NCBI GenBank assembly: GCA_016169945.1
Contig: JADLSH010000315.1
Coordinates: 310,001-374,000 of the forward strand
Direction: 5' to 3'
Origin: Trachythela sp. YZ-2020
Lineage: Eukaryota; Cnidaria; Anthozoa; Malacalcyonacea; Clavulariidae
Length of the DNA: 64,000 bases
A program made the position numbers and the translations under genes. Of the stretch, positions 22,929-36,393 are shown in pieces; the first letter of the stretch is position 1; every line of letters starts with the position of its first letter. The notes beneath the pieces were generated by a model. The model had not been told where the DNA came from. It did no database searches and worked only from the letters and a program-made list of their open reading frames with translations.

Positions 22929-25640
22929 AATGGCTACTTGACTTTGAAAGATAAAGTTGGAACCAAACCAGACAACGCCATTGGCATTCGTCACACGAAT
23001 GTCAGTTGACATTTAAAGTCACAAAAATGAATCAACGGCAGCCAAACAAGAACAACGGTTGATAATCCACGAACATTCCCGAGGAAATAGCTTTGACAGC
23101 TATAGATAGACTGCCCAAAGTTGACTGCCACAAAAGTTAAGGCAACCGAGAACACTATAAGATTGACATGTCAGAACATTAAGGTGACTTGACTCGTCTC
23201 ACGCACGAAAATCAGCACCTTTCATTAGTATGCTGACGAATCAGATCGAAAATTATATAATTTTTTACTAATATAGGAAAATAGTTAGGGAAATATAAAC
23301 AATCGCAAATATCCTGTGTATATATTAAGAGATATGTTCATAGTATTGTCTATATTTATATAAATCTATAATGTGACTAAGGTATTAATTTATTGAAATT
23401 GTAAACCTGGAGCCGTGAATCCAGGGTAAAAACATCACGGACGAAAGAAAAATAAAATGAAAAATGTTCAAAACAAACCAACGGGTTGTATTCTTGTATG
23501 ATATAGCTCCGGGGTCTGCGCGTCTCGACAGCTGTCCAATTATGAAATAATAAGGTTTAAATATTTTAGATGTTCCCGCAAGCATTTTCCTTGCGTGCGT
23601 GCGTGCGTGCTATTTTTCTTGATTTGGACAGGGGTAAATCATTAATGCGGCAACGCCATAAACACGCAAGAAAAGTTCGAATTTCGTGATAAATAAATCG
23701 TTTCAAAACACTGCCAAGTTAAAATGAACAAAGAACTCTTAGAACTAGTTGTTTGAAAAATATTATCACCAAACAGCTGTGAAGTATATGAATTTAACGA
23801 TTTCTTATCGTTGGGGCAAATTGTATTATCTTAACTCAGACTTAATGCAGCATTATCCCAGCTGTGGCAAAGCTCGTATAGGCCGCTTGCTCCCTGTTCA
23901 TAATAAAAATCTCACAAGGTTTCCAGCTGTTTTGCCGACCGCAAGGGTCAACGCTAAAATAGACCTGATGTGAATCAGTGAATATAAAGCTTGGCAGTCT
24001 TTTGTGACTATTTTTATACAGAGCAAGATACTTTAAGGTGACAATATGTGTCATGCAGATATAACAATAGGTATATATATTCGTGAGACGTGGCGTAAAA
24101 ATAACTATAAAGTGCAAAAGTAGGGAGTCTTGCTGTTTTATAACAACAACGTGTCACATCTGGAGTTCACTTTAATTGAGTTTGGACTTTATTCATTTAT
24201 GAGAAACATCAATTCATCAAAGAGATTAATTATGCAAATGATGGCTCATTAATGTATACAACAGTGGCATAATGCCATAAAGTACAGAGGTTCTTACAAC
24301 GGACGATAATCAGACACCAAGCAGCTTTGTATTCTGAATTTGTCAACTTTCAGCTGACATGCAAGCCGTATAGCTAGTATAGTCCCTGCTCTTATTGAAT
24401 GCAAACCACGCATATATGCAACTGATGCAGGAAAAGTTGATTGTCACACGACTTACACGAGCCTGTATTTGCTCCAACTTGCGCTGAATTTATTTTTAAC
24501 ATTGCATGAATATATGATATATACCCACATTATATCGTTTGCACTACTAACGTTTCTATGAACGAAATATAGTACATTTTGCCAATTGTAAACAGTGTAA
24601 ACTATTTCAAAGTCAAAACTTGTGCATGGATGTTCTTCTGTCTATTGTATAAATAATATAACATTACCTGATACGACAATTTTACTGATTTTGGTGGGTA
24701 GTTACGGCAGAATGAGGGATTCAAATTTGAAGAATATTGCATGCTTCGTGTCACAAGGCCTAGTATTCAACTGGAGAAATTTTTCAAACTTGTAAATATA
24801 AATAACTGCATGTACACGTAGCATCACTGACACGGATGAATAAATTTATCTTCCTTGATTAGACTTAATTATCTCAGTGTAATTTTTCCTGATTCAAAAC
24901 TAATTCGATCGGTATTACCTGGTACTTTTTTCTTGAAATATTGCTCGGATGGTAATATCAAATTTCCGTTGGACTCCCATTCAATCGCGATAAAATGAGA
25001 ACCGAAAGTTGCTGAGCGCTGACCGAACTTTTCCAACCGCGCGAAAAAAGGGCTTGGGACTCAATTTCAATATTTTGTTGTAAACAATGTTACATAGTTT
25101 TCTATCGTTACTCTTCTTGTGAAAAAGTCATTGGCTTGACGTTTTGCAGCTTGCAATTAACCCTAGAAACATCTAGTTTGATCTAGGCATTTTGCCTCTT
25201 ACGCAACACTCGAGAGCTGTCAACACAACGCGTCTGATGAAAGTCTTCAGTGACCATTCGAGCACACTTGTTCAATATAGCACACTCTTTGGAATACAAA
25301 CAAATTGCAATATCAATTTTCATACGAAGACTAGTAGACCATGCAGTACTTATAGTCAATGGAGCTTTAAAAGTGTGTAAATTTTGTAATCGTGTTTGGG
25401 TCTTTATTGTAAACTAAGCCACCCCGAATGCAGGGAATATGGATGGATATCGCGAAATCATGCAGTAAAGATTTCGGCTTCGCAGAAGCCAACATAATAT
25501 TGTCGTGTGTAATATGTCAATTTAAAACTGGTCGTTTTCAACATTACTTTGTCATTTAATGTTTCTAATGCTCAACTTTTCACTATCAGTACAAAATGTA
25601 TCTGTTTATACGGCAAGAAATAAGCGAAAGAGGTAGCTAG
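22929..25640. other. 3' flank and intergenic, no further gene seen
   Basis: No AATAAA occurs soon after the p35 stop; the first good candidate is an AATAAA near 23450. A TGCG-type microsatellite is at 23592-23610. Nothing else is supportable. Confidence 0.4.
23592..23610. repeat. TGCG/GTGC tetranucleotide microsatellite
   Basis: About four and a half units of a GTGC-type repeat. Confidence 0.7.
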
Positions 25641-25687
25641 AGTGTGTTGACACAGTGGTTAAGCCAGTCATTAGTCAGTAAGCCTAT

Positions 25688-25808
25688 ACCGCACAGGAGA
25701 GCTCTAGGCAGAGCTAACCACCACGAGAGGTCGACTCGTATAGCTTAGCGAGTTACTCTTTTATCCAATTAACACGATACCTCAGCCGAACAGCTCTCGT
25801 GTGCGGCA
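25688..25808. repeat. Inverted repeat with 17-base arms
   Basis: TACCGCACAGGAGAGCT and (reverse) TGCCGCACACGAGAGCT form imperfect arms around about 90 bases. Possibly a decayed MITE. Confidence 0.4.
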
Positions 25809-26411
25809 GGCAGCAGGATTTGAATATTTGACCCTCCAATAATTATACAGTTTCAGTTATGATAATTTCACTTCATTCGCATGTGAGAAGACTAAAGAGT
25901 GCTTCAGGATTGATTCTAGCAATATACCAAACATCGCATATGAGCATATGAGGCTTCCACTCCGTCTCCGGTTTCCTCTTAGCAGTTAGCACTGGACCAA
26001 GTCAAGGCTGAAATTGTGTAGAAAACTGAACACTTCAAAATGAAATCCCAAGCACTATAGTACTAGCTCTTTTGATTAACGTGCACATTGTACTGCATTA
26101 CGTAATCATAGATCTCATATGAAATAACTGGACCGGGGTGTTTTTGCTCAACATTCTCTATTATTTACTTGCTTACACTAGTTTTGTTGGTTAATTTAAT
26201 CAGTGTTCGTAGATACGTGATAGCGTTATTTTCTGCTTGATTATATTTTGTTTGATTTGAGATTTAGTATTTTAGTGCATGCATGTTTGCATGAAAGAGC
26301 TGTCAAATTAGCATGCACCGGCTATCTTATCGACATAACTCATAAGTCACGTTTTATACTTGAATTTATGAAATATTCAGTGCATGTGCGTTTTTTTGAG
26401 GTCTACAGAAA

Positions 26412-27317
26412 AACTACTATATCGCATATTTTATCATGATGTAAAATGAAAGGTTTATATAAAAATTCATGAGTATATTTTTCGTTTCAAAACCTATGGC
26501 TATGCATACGTGTTAAGCTCGTTTTTATTAGTCAATTTGCATTGCAAAGGCATGTCATGAGAGAGCTTATAAACTATAGAGTACGGCCACTATAGGTTTC
26601 AACAGCATGAACGTCATGCATTGATGTGTAAACAGTTCTTACTTGATCAACAACGGCAATTGTGCAGAGAACGTGCGTTCGTGATTTCAAATAATATCAG
26701 CTACCGTCATCGTACGCATCGAGTGCCATCCGGTGTTGACTTTGACAACAACGTCGCATGCATAAGCTTATAGTCTGTGGCGTAATTGTGATAAACTCTG
26801 TCACTGATGCAGGCTCTATCATAACTAAGCTCTTCAATTATTTGTTTTCCTGTACTGATTTACGATTGATAAAAGAGCACAAATAATAGAATATCCGCGA
26901 TTTCCCTGGGCCAGCGTTCCTTTTGAACTGCGCCACGATTTTGGTGCGCCACGAGGAGTAAGTACTTCATCTTGCATGATATAGTGCACTGGAATACGAG
27001 GCTGCGTAATGCAGTGTGAACGCTTCGTTCGACATCCTCGAAAGCGATCTCAGATCGATCTTAGTGTGAACGAGGCCTTACTGTCTACTATATAATAAAA
27101 TCTCATATTTTATCGTGAAGTAAACTGAAAAGTTTTAGAAATTCATTTTCACCATTGTTCGTTTCAAAAACTTATGCCGCCATACTTGTTGTCTGTAGTA
27201 TATTTATTATGGACACATGCAGTATTTGAAGAGACATGTCATCAGAGCTATACTGTCTGTAGTGTATTTATTAATTTATGGATACAGTATTTGAAGAGAC
27301 ATGTCATCAGAGAGCTT
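26412..27317. repeat. Ancient direct duplication with a younger tandem repeat inside
   Basis: About 26412-26580 and 27089-27317 share diverged order: CATATTTTATC, TTCGTTTCAAAA, CATGTCAT, GAGAGCTTAT. Within the second copy a 64-base unit (27191-27254) is repeated at 27255-27317, sharing AGTATTTGAAGAGACATGTC. No coding frame follows the duplication. Confidence 0.55.
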
Positions 27318-29136
27318 ATGTAAGGTACCTCTACACTTGCCGTGCTGATGTCAGGTTTTGCCGAATGTTAATGACGAATCGTTTCAGTTGATATCATTAC
27401 AGTGGATACGAAATAGGCGCGACAAATCGCAGTGTCCAAACTTAGTTTAAACGCCTTAAAGTGGCGTTTTGACAACAAGGGCGTCATGCATACATAATTT
27501 AATCGTCAATAATAGTGTTAGCAATCTAAGAACAGCTGTCGTCATCTTTAGCAGCTTTATTTTGTACAAGTAACGTAACTCATGTCTGACGTCCTCGCAA
27601 ATTATTCCTCTAATTTCTGATAATTAGTTTGTCATGTAGTATTGTGCACGTTTAACGCAATGCATACTATGCAAAATTATATTATACAGGTAAAATTCGG
27701 CTGACTCATGCACATTCAACCAAAAATATATTGCCAAAAAAATTTCGTTGCTCTTTTGTATCTTCTATAGCTGAAGGAACCCTAAACATAGCACGGGCAT
27801 TTGATTGGTTGATTATGAAAATAAAAGACAAATCTAAAACCGAAACTATTCGAAAACCGTTCTATCGTATAATAATCGTATAATAACATGACCATCTTCA
27901 CGTGTAGGTATTTTTAAGGCTGGAGTTTAATTATACCATAAAAGCTACCAGTTTACACTATAAAGCATACTTTAGCAAAATCAAAATCACGCAAACTCAG
28001 TGATCATCTCAATCACCACTGTCTAAACCAATCATTACTGAGATATGCGGATGCAGCGGGTTATAGCATTTGGGAACAATTACAACAACTTACAACACAT
28101 GTACCCCAAAATTGGGATGCACACCTCCTCGTAAGACGTCAGCTATGACATGCTTTAACGTCGAATAGGATTTTGATTTTATGCAATTATCGTCAAACAA
28201 GTACGTTATTAAACGTTTCCTGTGATCACAGTTGCGTCACAACATTTGTATCACTGTCCTCGTAGGAAGCCACCCTGTGACAAACATTGAACAAAGCACT
28301 TTAGTCAAAATCAATACACCTATATCCAGGAGCGCGTATATCTAATCAAAACCGCTAAACAACAAGACTATAGCCAGAACAGTAGCACCATATACCATGT
28401 CAGTAAAGAGTAAACCACCTTTTACTACCATGTATGCCTGCATGGTGCAGCTAGTGCAATATGTATGGTATACTTAGAACAGTTTTACAATTTTAGGATG
28501 CGCATCCTCCCTAGTATGACGAATAAGCTGGCACGAAATCCTGATTTAATGCGTATATTGTCTGAAAGTACTGAAGCAAATATCAAGTAGGAAACGCTTC
28601 TTCAGTTGACCGTCATTCCTGAACGTCAAGAGGAAACTTTCACTTGAGTTGCACAATGCAAAATCCCATAGGCATAGCATTCGTCACAATGTCTTATTAC
28701 TGTATACAATAAGCAGCCGTTGTGGTCTACACTTGTTTAACTGAAACAGAAGAATATAATCTTTCGGTAGGCCAGTCTCAAATCATTGTAGCTTATTCTA
28801 GAAAATACCCACACTGGATGCTCATGTTCAACATTTCATCTTAGTTATCAATTCAGTAAAAATTTATGCATTTCAAGTCAGTCCGTATACTAGGTAGGCC
28901 GGGGTAGTACGGAATCTAGGATCAACGCGAAATGCCCAAATAAACAAATATCCCCGAGTCCCAGCGAAGTGGCATCGTGGAAACAGCCCGTGCATGGGCT
29001 ATCTGGTAGGAAGGCCTGCCAGGGAAAATATCTAAAGGCACGCTGTTGCCTCATGCAACAGAAAGCTGGCAAAGATATGTAAATCTGGAGATAACAGGTA
29101 TACGACAAATAGTTAAACGAATTGTATTACTACGAG
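27318..29136. other. Intergenic, no gene seen
   Basis: Contains possible diverged repeats near 28090 and 28490 (TTGGGATGCACACCTCCTCG against TTAGGATGCGCATCCTCCCT). No exon-like sequence. Confidence 0.4.
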
Positions 29137-29943
29137 ATATCAGATGTGTAAGGCCTGTTCCAAACGTCGCGCTTCTCATGTGCCGAACGCATTAAAAACA
29201 ATACATAATCAGCTGAAATGCCTCATTATCTATTGATTGTAATGCGTTCGGCACGGCAGTAGCGCGACGTTTGAACCAGGCCTAAATTTTCGTCATGAAA
29301 TTAGGTCTTCTTATCTTAGACTTAGATCTCTATCAATAATTATTTTTCGTTCTCTCTTCGACTAGAAAGCTAAGGACTTTGCACGTATAATGTGTAGTAG
29401 GGCGATGTGGGAATTCAATAGCCTCAGTTGGCAACTCTGTACTCGTGTGTTCAAATGAATCAACATTTACTTTGGCCAAGTTTGAAGCGAAATAGTTTAG
29501 GCCCGGGCAGAGCGGGAAAAACAGGGAGAAGGGAGAGAAAGAAACTGGGAGGGAAATAAATATTTCATGTTGTACTTCAAGTTGCACGAGTGTTTATTCA
29601 TCAAGGTTTCTCTTCGCCGGGACTTGTTCTTCGTGTTTTGATGTCGGGTTTTGGCAGGCAACTCCCGCTTCAATTTCCTACACTATAGTTCTGCTCGTCC
29701 CAAGGCCCAAACTATTTCGCTTGAAACTCGGCAAAATATATATGGATTCATTTAAATACCCTAATACAGAGTTGCCAACGGAGACTAATAATGAATTCCC
29801 ACATTGCCCACCCCATATTATATACGTGCAAAGTCCTTCAGCTTTCTAGTCGAAAAAGGAATCAGAAAAATAGTTGATAGCGGAGATCTGAGATAAGAAG
29901 ACCTAGTTTCATGACGAAAATTTACGCATCTCACATCTGATAT
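29137..29943. repeat. 0.8-kb long inverted repeat
   Basis: The left arm (29137 to about 29517) and right arm (about 29691-29943) are reverse complements at roughly 80%, e.g. GACTAGAAAGCT at 29360 against AGCTTTCTAGTC at 29840, and GTTGGCAACTCTGTA against TACAGAGTTGCCAAC. The left arm is longer because a MITE (29149-29285) sits in it. Confidence 0.75.
29149..29285. mobile_element. 137-bp palindromic MITE, copy 1
   Basis: TAAGGCCTGTTCCAAACGTC at the left mirrors GACGTTTGAACCAGGCCTAA at the right. It is the same family, inverted, as 61635-61770. The paired arm near 29925 has a single TAA where this element is flanked by TAA on both sides, which fits a 3-bp target as in Harbinger-type insertion. 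Confidence 0.75.
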
Positions 29944-30574
29944 ATCTGCGTCGAATGCATTTTTAAAATATATAGCCGATATCAAAGAGTTGTCAAAATT
30001 AGATTTCTAGACTGCATGCTTATGAGAATGAATCGGACGGTGACGTGTAGGCTTACTTATATAAATTGTATCTTTATACACTTCCATAAACTTCCAGTAA
30101 GGTTTACAATGACATGCGCTTGGATCGGAATAAAAACTTTGTATCATTCTAAGAAATTTCTATAGACAGTGTAAAACAGGCTTTAAAAAGCTCTGAATAT
30201 AGATGCAGTTCGACTTATGGTTTAAAAACTCCTGTTTGCAAATCTGACCTAAAAAGGTAGTATTTCTAAATTCCAAGCAAATAGTTAGTAAAGAACATAT
30301 TTCTCTAATTCTATACACTATATGGAATGGCCCCGGAAAGACTTCTGAACGATATACAAGCCTTCATTGCATTCTTCTATAATGAAATCGTTAAGACTTC
30401 AAGATCAGCAAAGAAGAATGTCGTATACTTGAAAATGTCATGTTTTTAGAAAAAATAAAGAGCTTTATCGATCGTTCTTTGCTATCATCCGCTTGAATTG
30501 AGCACTGCAGGCTTCGCATTCATCTCTCATTAATCGTAGCACTAATAAAGCCATCTTATTGAACTGTCGCGAAT

Positions 30575-30937
30575 TTATATAGTTGGGCCTTTTGGGTTAC
30601 AATTTGCTTCATTGACTGCTTGAATAAAGTAGGATGAGCGTGCAGACATTTGAACATTGCGCGATCCATTCCACGCAGAATCACATATAGGCATGAGGGA
30701 ATATAAAATGGAATTCATGTGTAGATCTACTTTTTTCGTATCAATGAAAGTCAGGCATTCGGCTGTCAAATACCTTTTTCTATCATTGCGAACAATGACC
30801 AAATATATACTGGGGACCCGATTAAAAACTGCAGGTCGAAACCATTTTTCCACTGCAAATCTGAAATCGAGTGCAAATCTATTGTCTGAGTATTGAAATT
30901 ATTCTCATTTGGAATTCAAATTTAAAAATTTGAATTC
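30575..30937 (-). repeat. Dispersed repeat copy plus perfect small palindrome
   Basis: Read on the minus strand, 30657-30853 is a diverged relative of the sequence at 31162-31300, 33505-33620 and 39175-39310 (AATGATA.AAAAAGGTAT core). A palindrome of 12-base arms, GAATTCAAATTT / AAATTTGAATTC, spans 30912-30937. The 92-codon frame here is therefore repeat-derived. Confidence 0.55.
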
Positions 30938-31879
30938 AAGATATCCTTACGGGTATAGGTTATTTTTCAAGTCTTAATAAATTTGAAATTGTTCAACTGG
31001 CAGTTGAACGACGAACTTTCGTGGTTAAAACATTTTTAAAAAACTGGAATTGTTTGCAGAGAACTCGCGATGCTGAATGTTTCCCAGAGAGGGAGCCCCC
31101 ATTTGGGAAAATGTTCGCAAATTCGAAGAACTGGTACATTGATGAAATGTGACTTCGGCCGGCGAATTTTATCAAATCGTTTTTGGCCATTTTTGATCGT
31201 AATGATACAAAAAGGTATCATTTCACAGCTAAATACCCGATCTCTATTGATATGGAAAAAGTAAATGTAAAAATTCAATACCTAACGCATGCGATAAACA
31301 TGCGGCTAACATTGGATTGCCATGCATTTTTATACACCTTAGTTTACTGAGCTAGCCGGATTGTACAAGAGAAAAGCCGAAAAGGAAATCAGATCTCATA
31401 GGAAGGGCGAAATCTTCCATTTTACCTCAAAAGAAGCGATATATGCCGTATATTCAGATTTCAGAACGGAAAATCGTAAGGCTTTTTAGAAATTTTAATC
31501 ATTTTCCGCACAAACAAAATCCTTGAAAATCACAAGTACGGAAAGGAAATTAACATTCCACAGTTAAAATCTAAAATATAGGACTCACTCAAAAAGTTTT
31601 ATATTTTCCCACCTTCTTGTTCGTTTGTGCCCTTTTGAGTTGTGCAACATATCTAATTTCTTTTTGTTACGCAAATTAATAAACAAACCTATTAATCTGA
31701 CTTGTCTTATATCACTCATTTCTGTGTTCGAATAATATTATGGGTTAATATGGGACTTAACTGCAAAAGAATAAACAGATCAATATAATGAATATAAAAC
31801 ACAGCACCACAATTAATCATCGTACAATAAAATAGTTGCAGTTTAGTATTTCTTCTCCCGATCAGATGTTATTTTCAAC

Positions 31880-32052
31880 CAAGATCATGCTACACCCTGG
31901 CGAGAACACAATTTTTCCCAGCCTTTTTCCCATTTTTGCCTTTTTCCCAGCTAAAACAATGGGAAAAGTGAGCATGTCCTTTTCTAGTAGAAGAAGTGCC
32001 CTTCAGACGAAGTTCCCCTTCAACTTGAAGTTGCATGCTTCCTACGCCTATG
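31880..32052 (-). mobile_element. hAT MITE (GGCGTAGGAA family), decayed copy
   Basis: Reversed, it starts CATAGGCGTAGGAAGC and continues CAACTTCAAGTTG, GGGCAC and CCATTGTTTTAGCTGG, matching 16887-17052. Unit 2 keeps only its last 25 or so bases (about 39798-39822), so it suffered a deletion there. The open frame at 31836-32093 is explained by this element. Confidence 0.6.
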
Positions 32053-33021
32053 TGCGCAAACATGGCGAGGCCGGGCGTGAATTCAGTTCATAATAGTTAA
32101 CTAAAACATTGATATTGCTGTACTATTTGTCCTCAAATTTGGCTTCAAAGAAATGTCTTTCATACAATGATATATGCACGAAACAATATTTTTTAAACTT
32201 TAATATGAATTGATTAAAATGGAATAGCTAGTGCTTGTTGCAGACGTGAAGTTAAGAGAATATACGACTTGCTTGAAATTTGGTCAAGCTGTTGATCCCA
32301 TAAATAAGGATATAGATACAAATGTAGATACATTTCTTTAAATGAGGAAAACATTTGCATGCAGACGCCATATTGCATCATCGTTATTGTCAGGTAATGA
32401 ACCTCCTACATGAAGCTCCCATGACATTTTTAATCCTTCTATATAGTTATGAGAATGCTATTCATATCATATCATATTAACAGGATAATGCTTACATTTG
32501 ACCAAACAAGGGTTTAGTCAGTATAATCTTGATCGACAAAAGATTACTATTCCAATTTTGTACCAGGGATGAATGTCTGAGAAAATTAGATTATTAAAAC
32601 AGAATACTGCATATCATAACGAAAACGTTTTTCATAGTTTTAAGAATATAATTATATTTTAGAAATATTGATAAACTGATTTATTTCTGTATAGCTAATA
32701 TTACGAAACCTCCCTGACGATAATATGAAAATCACATCTGACCGAACATTGTCCCACACTATAGCTATAATCTGTATATTGGGTGTATCAAAAAAGGGTG
32801 GCTGAATCGAACTTTAGCATGTTATCATATCTATTTAAAATTTGGCTTGACCCACTCCTTTCCTTATCTATAATTACGTTGGCCCAACCCCAGAAACCAT
32901 TTTTAAAACTCTGGCCGCCAAATCAACCGGCCTACTCCCCTCCTAAATAATAAACGGTCCAAAAAATCAAGCTGCTTAGTCGTGAACGTGAAATTTACTA
33001 TGACTTGATAAACAAACCATT

Positions 33022-33436
33022 GGGGCTGTTCACAAAACAAGTGACGCTTTGAGGGGGAGGGAGTGTTTAACCAAGAGTCACATATTGTCACAGAATGGGG
33101 GAGAGCCACATGACGGAGAGGCTGCCAATTAAACAAGACAACCGGTTTGTGAAAACCATATATTATGTGAAAATCTTGATATTCCTTCGCACACTAAACT
33201 AAAGCCAAACGAAGGAGCACCTGGATGAGAAATTTGTGAGTCTGGTTAAGAATGTACTGTAACTAGAGTAAACAAAAATACTGGCTGCCCCAAAGCACTA
33301 CTATTGGGGTTAGGCTGAGTGGCACGTAATTTTCGAGGGGATGTAATGACAACTGTCACACAGCATTATAATGGATAAAGGGGGCGGCAAAATCGTCATG
33401 GCCAAAAACAGCGTCACGTATTTTGTGAACGCCCCC
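33022..33436. mobile_element. 415-bp MITE, unit 1 copy
   Basis: GGGGCTGTTCACAAAACAAG at 33022 pairs with the reverse complement of GGGGGCGTTCACAAAATACG ending at 33436; both run into GTGACGCT. The superfamily is not clear from its flanks. Confidence 0.65.
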
Positions 33437-34186
33437 ATATATGTTAGGGCATGAGAACAATTTCAATAATAAGACAATAGTTTGGCACTGAATTTCCCAG
33501 GGTGGAAAAATGCGAATTCGACCGGCAACTGATTTCTAATCGGATTGTCTTCGGCTATTTTTGATCACAATGACACAAACAAGGTGATAAAAAAGTAAAT
33601 CTATAAACTCAATGCATATAAACGCACGTATACGATAACACACTAAAGTTGGATTGCTTTTTTTGATACACTCTGATCCTGTAATTTTGTTGACTATGTT
33701 AGTTTCTTACATATTATATCCGGTCTAATTTTCAGAAAATTTACCCTTGACCTGAGTAGGCTTATAAGGTCAATATGAATGAATATAATCCTATAGCAGT
33801 ATAGTCTACAATATTAAAATTATACAGATTACGTTTGTAGTATCATTATATCTCATATCCAGATTTATGACAGTAAATCTTAACACTAATAAAAAAAACT
33901 CAGGTCGATTCTTTTGGCTCACCCAATGAGAAATGTCGCCATGCCAGGAATATTGAAAATAACTCAGCGATGAATCACAGATCGCTTTTGATGTTTGATT
34001 GTCTTTGATGAACAGGAAAGGGTGGGCATAGAATTGTCTCAACACAAGTGTCGTGCGTCTTTTATTTTAAAGAAACTGGCGGCGAATCTCAATGGCAAAA
34101 CATTTTCTGCGGCGACATGAAAATAAATTCAAGGGTGGGAAGTCATCTACTGTCTGATGATCTGGTTAAATGAGATTAGCTATTAA

Positions 34187-36393
34187 GGTGGTCTTATAGG
34201 TTGAAAACTTTTTTCTCTAATTTAATACTTTTCCCTCATTTTTTACTCTAATATTATAGAATATGGGTAGCTGACACAAAATCACTCGCTTATACATTTG
34301 TTGTTGCCACAGTAACCAAGATATGACCCCCTATGGAGTAAAATATGGTGTTTGTGCCACAAATGATAGGAGCCAAAGTAAACTACGAATGATCTCCCAA
34401 ACAGCTTTAATGGATACAAAATAGACCTATCTATGTCGTGAACCTAAAAAAATACTCAGCTAAAGGCATAGAGTGTATAAATTTTACTTGTGTTTATAGT
34501 TGAATGAAAATATGGGCATGTTCAGTTCATTAATAGGGTTGGCCTGTGGCGTGTATAACTCACACATAGTATTTTTTAGGTTCACGTCAAAGGTTTAATA
34601 ATAATGAGTAAATGCTGAAAATTTCACCATGATTGCATAAATAGTAAACCCAGGAGAGTTTTTAACGTCTCGTGAATTGACAATTTGGGAAAATTAAGTT
34701 TAAAATATTCTTAGGTATGTTTTCGACAAACTATCCTAATTTGAAGACTTGAATAGGCATCTGGAAAGTTTAAAATGATCCAGCTGCATATGTTCTCCTT
34801 GCTTTTGCTTATTCTTTCTTACTCCTACGTTTCGAGCTGTTTTGATAAAATCAAGTTTATAGTTTCGAATAGCGTTTTGCAATAATATTGAGTACACATT
34901 ACTAACCAAAGAAAGGCAAACAGCAGCTAGAATGACCCATTTTAATACGTTTGTCCTTCGTTTCCTTGATATTCACAAAGGAAAAATTGGACATGGAGCT
35001 CCCCTATATTTTCATATGCTAACCAAATATACGTTGACTAATTCGGGGTCGAAATCACATACCCAAACATATCCTAAACGGGAGAGGTAGGCATATATAT
35101 CATGAAAATGCCATGCTAGATTTTTTGAAAAATGTTTAACACGTACTATTTCAACATCTAAGTTTGGTTCCCAGCTGTGACCTCCGCCGTTGCCGTCTTT
35201 AAAAAGACACCAATGTTTAACCCTTCGGTTCTTTGAAAGGTTATGGCAGATCGACTTTCGTCGGACTTTACATGATGTCCTCAATCAGTCAAAGCCTTGA
35301 AGTGGAACCGTAATTATACACAATATAGAGCGTGAACACAATTTGCTTTCACGCCATTATAACGCCTCTCCCGCCTAAATATAACCTACTTGTACCAGTG
35401 AACTCAATTTGGTTACCTGGAACGATAACTGGCGGTGAAAAGTGAAGCCAAAATAACAGTGCCTACGCCATCAAACGTGATTGATTTCACAACGGCCAAA
35501 GTTCAAAATAAGTTCACGAAAATAGAAAAAAAACTTGAATATCTGTTAAAACCTGCACGATAGCTTATCTTATCCCATATTTTTATGGCTTTCATAAACT
35601 TTTTGCACAAACTAGCTTATACGACTGACAAAAAAACAAAGTATTTTCGCTGTTTGAACAAAAACACTGAGAAAACTTGCTTTAATTGACTTACTTCAGT
35701 GACAAAGATATATTTTTCTCCTAGTCTTCCTTCTGTAATCTTTTTTAGCCAGTTACAAAGGAGAAACTACTTCGATTTGCAAAAAAACTGTTGGTTTTTT
35801 CAAAAAATAATACAAAACTCAACTAAAACTGGAGAAAAACTGGAGTTGACGTACGGACCGCGCAGTAAATAAGTTGTGGGGGACTGAAACTGACGTACGA
35901 ACCGCGTAGTGATACGTAAAAGGGGACTGAAACTGACGAACGAACCGCGTGAAATTGACTTTTGAGGGACTGAAACTGACGTACGTGAAGGACTGGGATT
36001 TAGGCTTCACTTTTTTCCGCCTGAATGATTGAATGTTATCGTTCCAGATATTAAAAATTTATGGAGTTCACTGACTTGTACTTGGTGTAATTTGAAATAA
36101 AATCGTTTAAAATCACTATATAGCTAGGGGGGGGGGGGGTAGGTGGGTAGTCATTTGGAGAAAAAACTTTTTCGTAAATGCTCCAATGCTCGCGATTTTC
36201 CAATAACACGTCGTTGCTATGGTGGTTGCTACGGGACAAAATTTCAAACAAGCTGCTATTTTCCCCTATTTACCCATTTTCCGCCAAACAAATAGAAAAA
36301 ATAACACCAGAAAACGAAAAAGGGATCATTAATGATGCATAATATGGCTAATTTCAAAATAGGATTTTCTTTTAAAATTTTGTATAAGACCCC
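34187..36393. mobile_element. 2.2-kb TTAA-flanked insertion, absent from unit 2
   Basis: TTAA at 34183-34186 and 36394-36397 bound a segment starting GGTGGTCTTATA and ending TATAAGACCCC, which form a short terminal inverted repeat. Unit 2 has an uninterrupted TATTAAGGAATGG at 41901-41913, the empty site (one extra A remains in the filled copy). TTAA duplication with G-first ends suggests a Kolobok-like, or else piggyBac-like, non-autonomous element. Inside are a 43-bp tandem repeat, a poly-G tract at 36127-36139, a 36-codon frame with a signal-peptide-like start (34775-34885) and a 90-codon minus frame (35012-35284). None resembles a transposase. Confidence 0.8.
35840..36000. repeat. 43-bp tandem repeat inside the 2.2-kb insertion
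   Basis: Units start at 35840, 35884, 35927 and 35970 (the last partial). Each opens CTGAAACTGACGTACGAACC or a close variant, with GCG after it. Similar sequence occurs at about 63740-63810. Confidence 0.75.

Noticed and set aside
25650..25850. tRNA-derived SINE on the minus strand
   Set aside because: A box B-like ATTCAAATCC is present but there is no matching box A.
31836..32093. 85-codon frame with Phe/Pro/Ser-rich start
   Set aside because: It is a reversed copy of the same hAT MITE family.
35012..35284. 90-codon minus frame in the 2.2-kb insertion
   Set aside because: It looks more protein-like than most but has no recognisable domain and no supporting splice sites or homologous second copy, so not listed as a gene.
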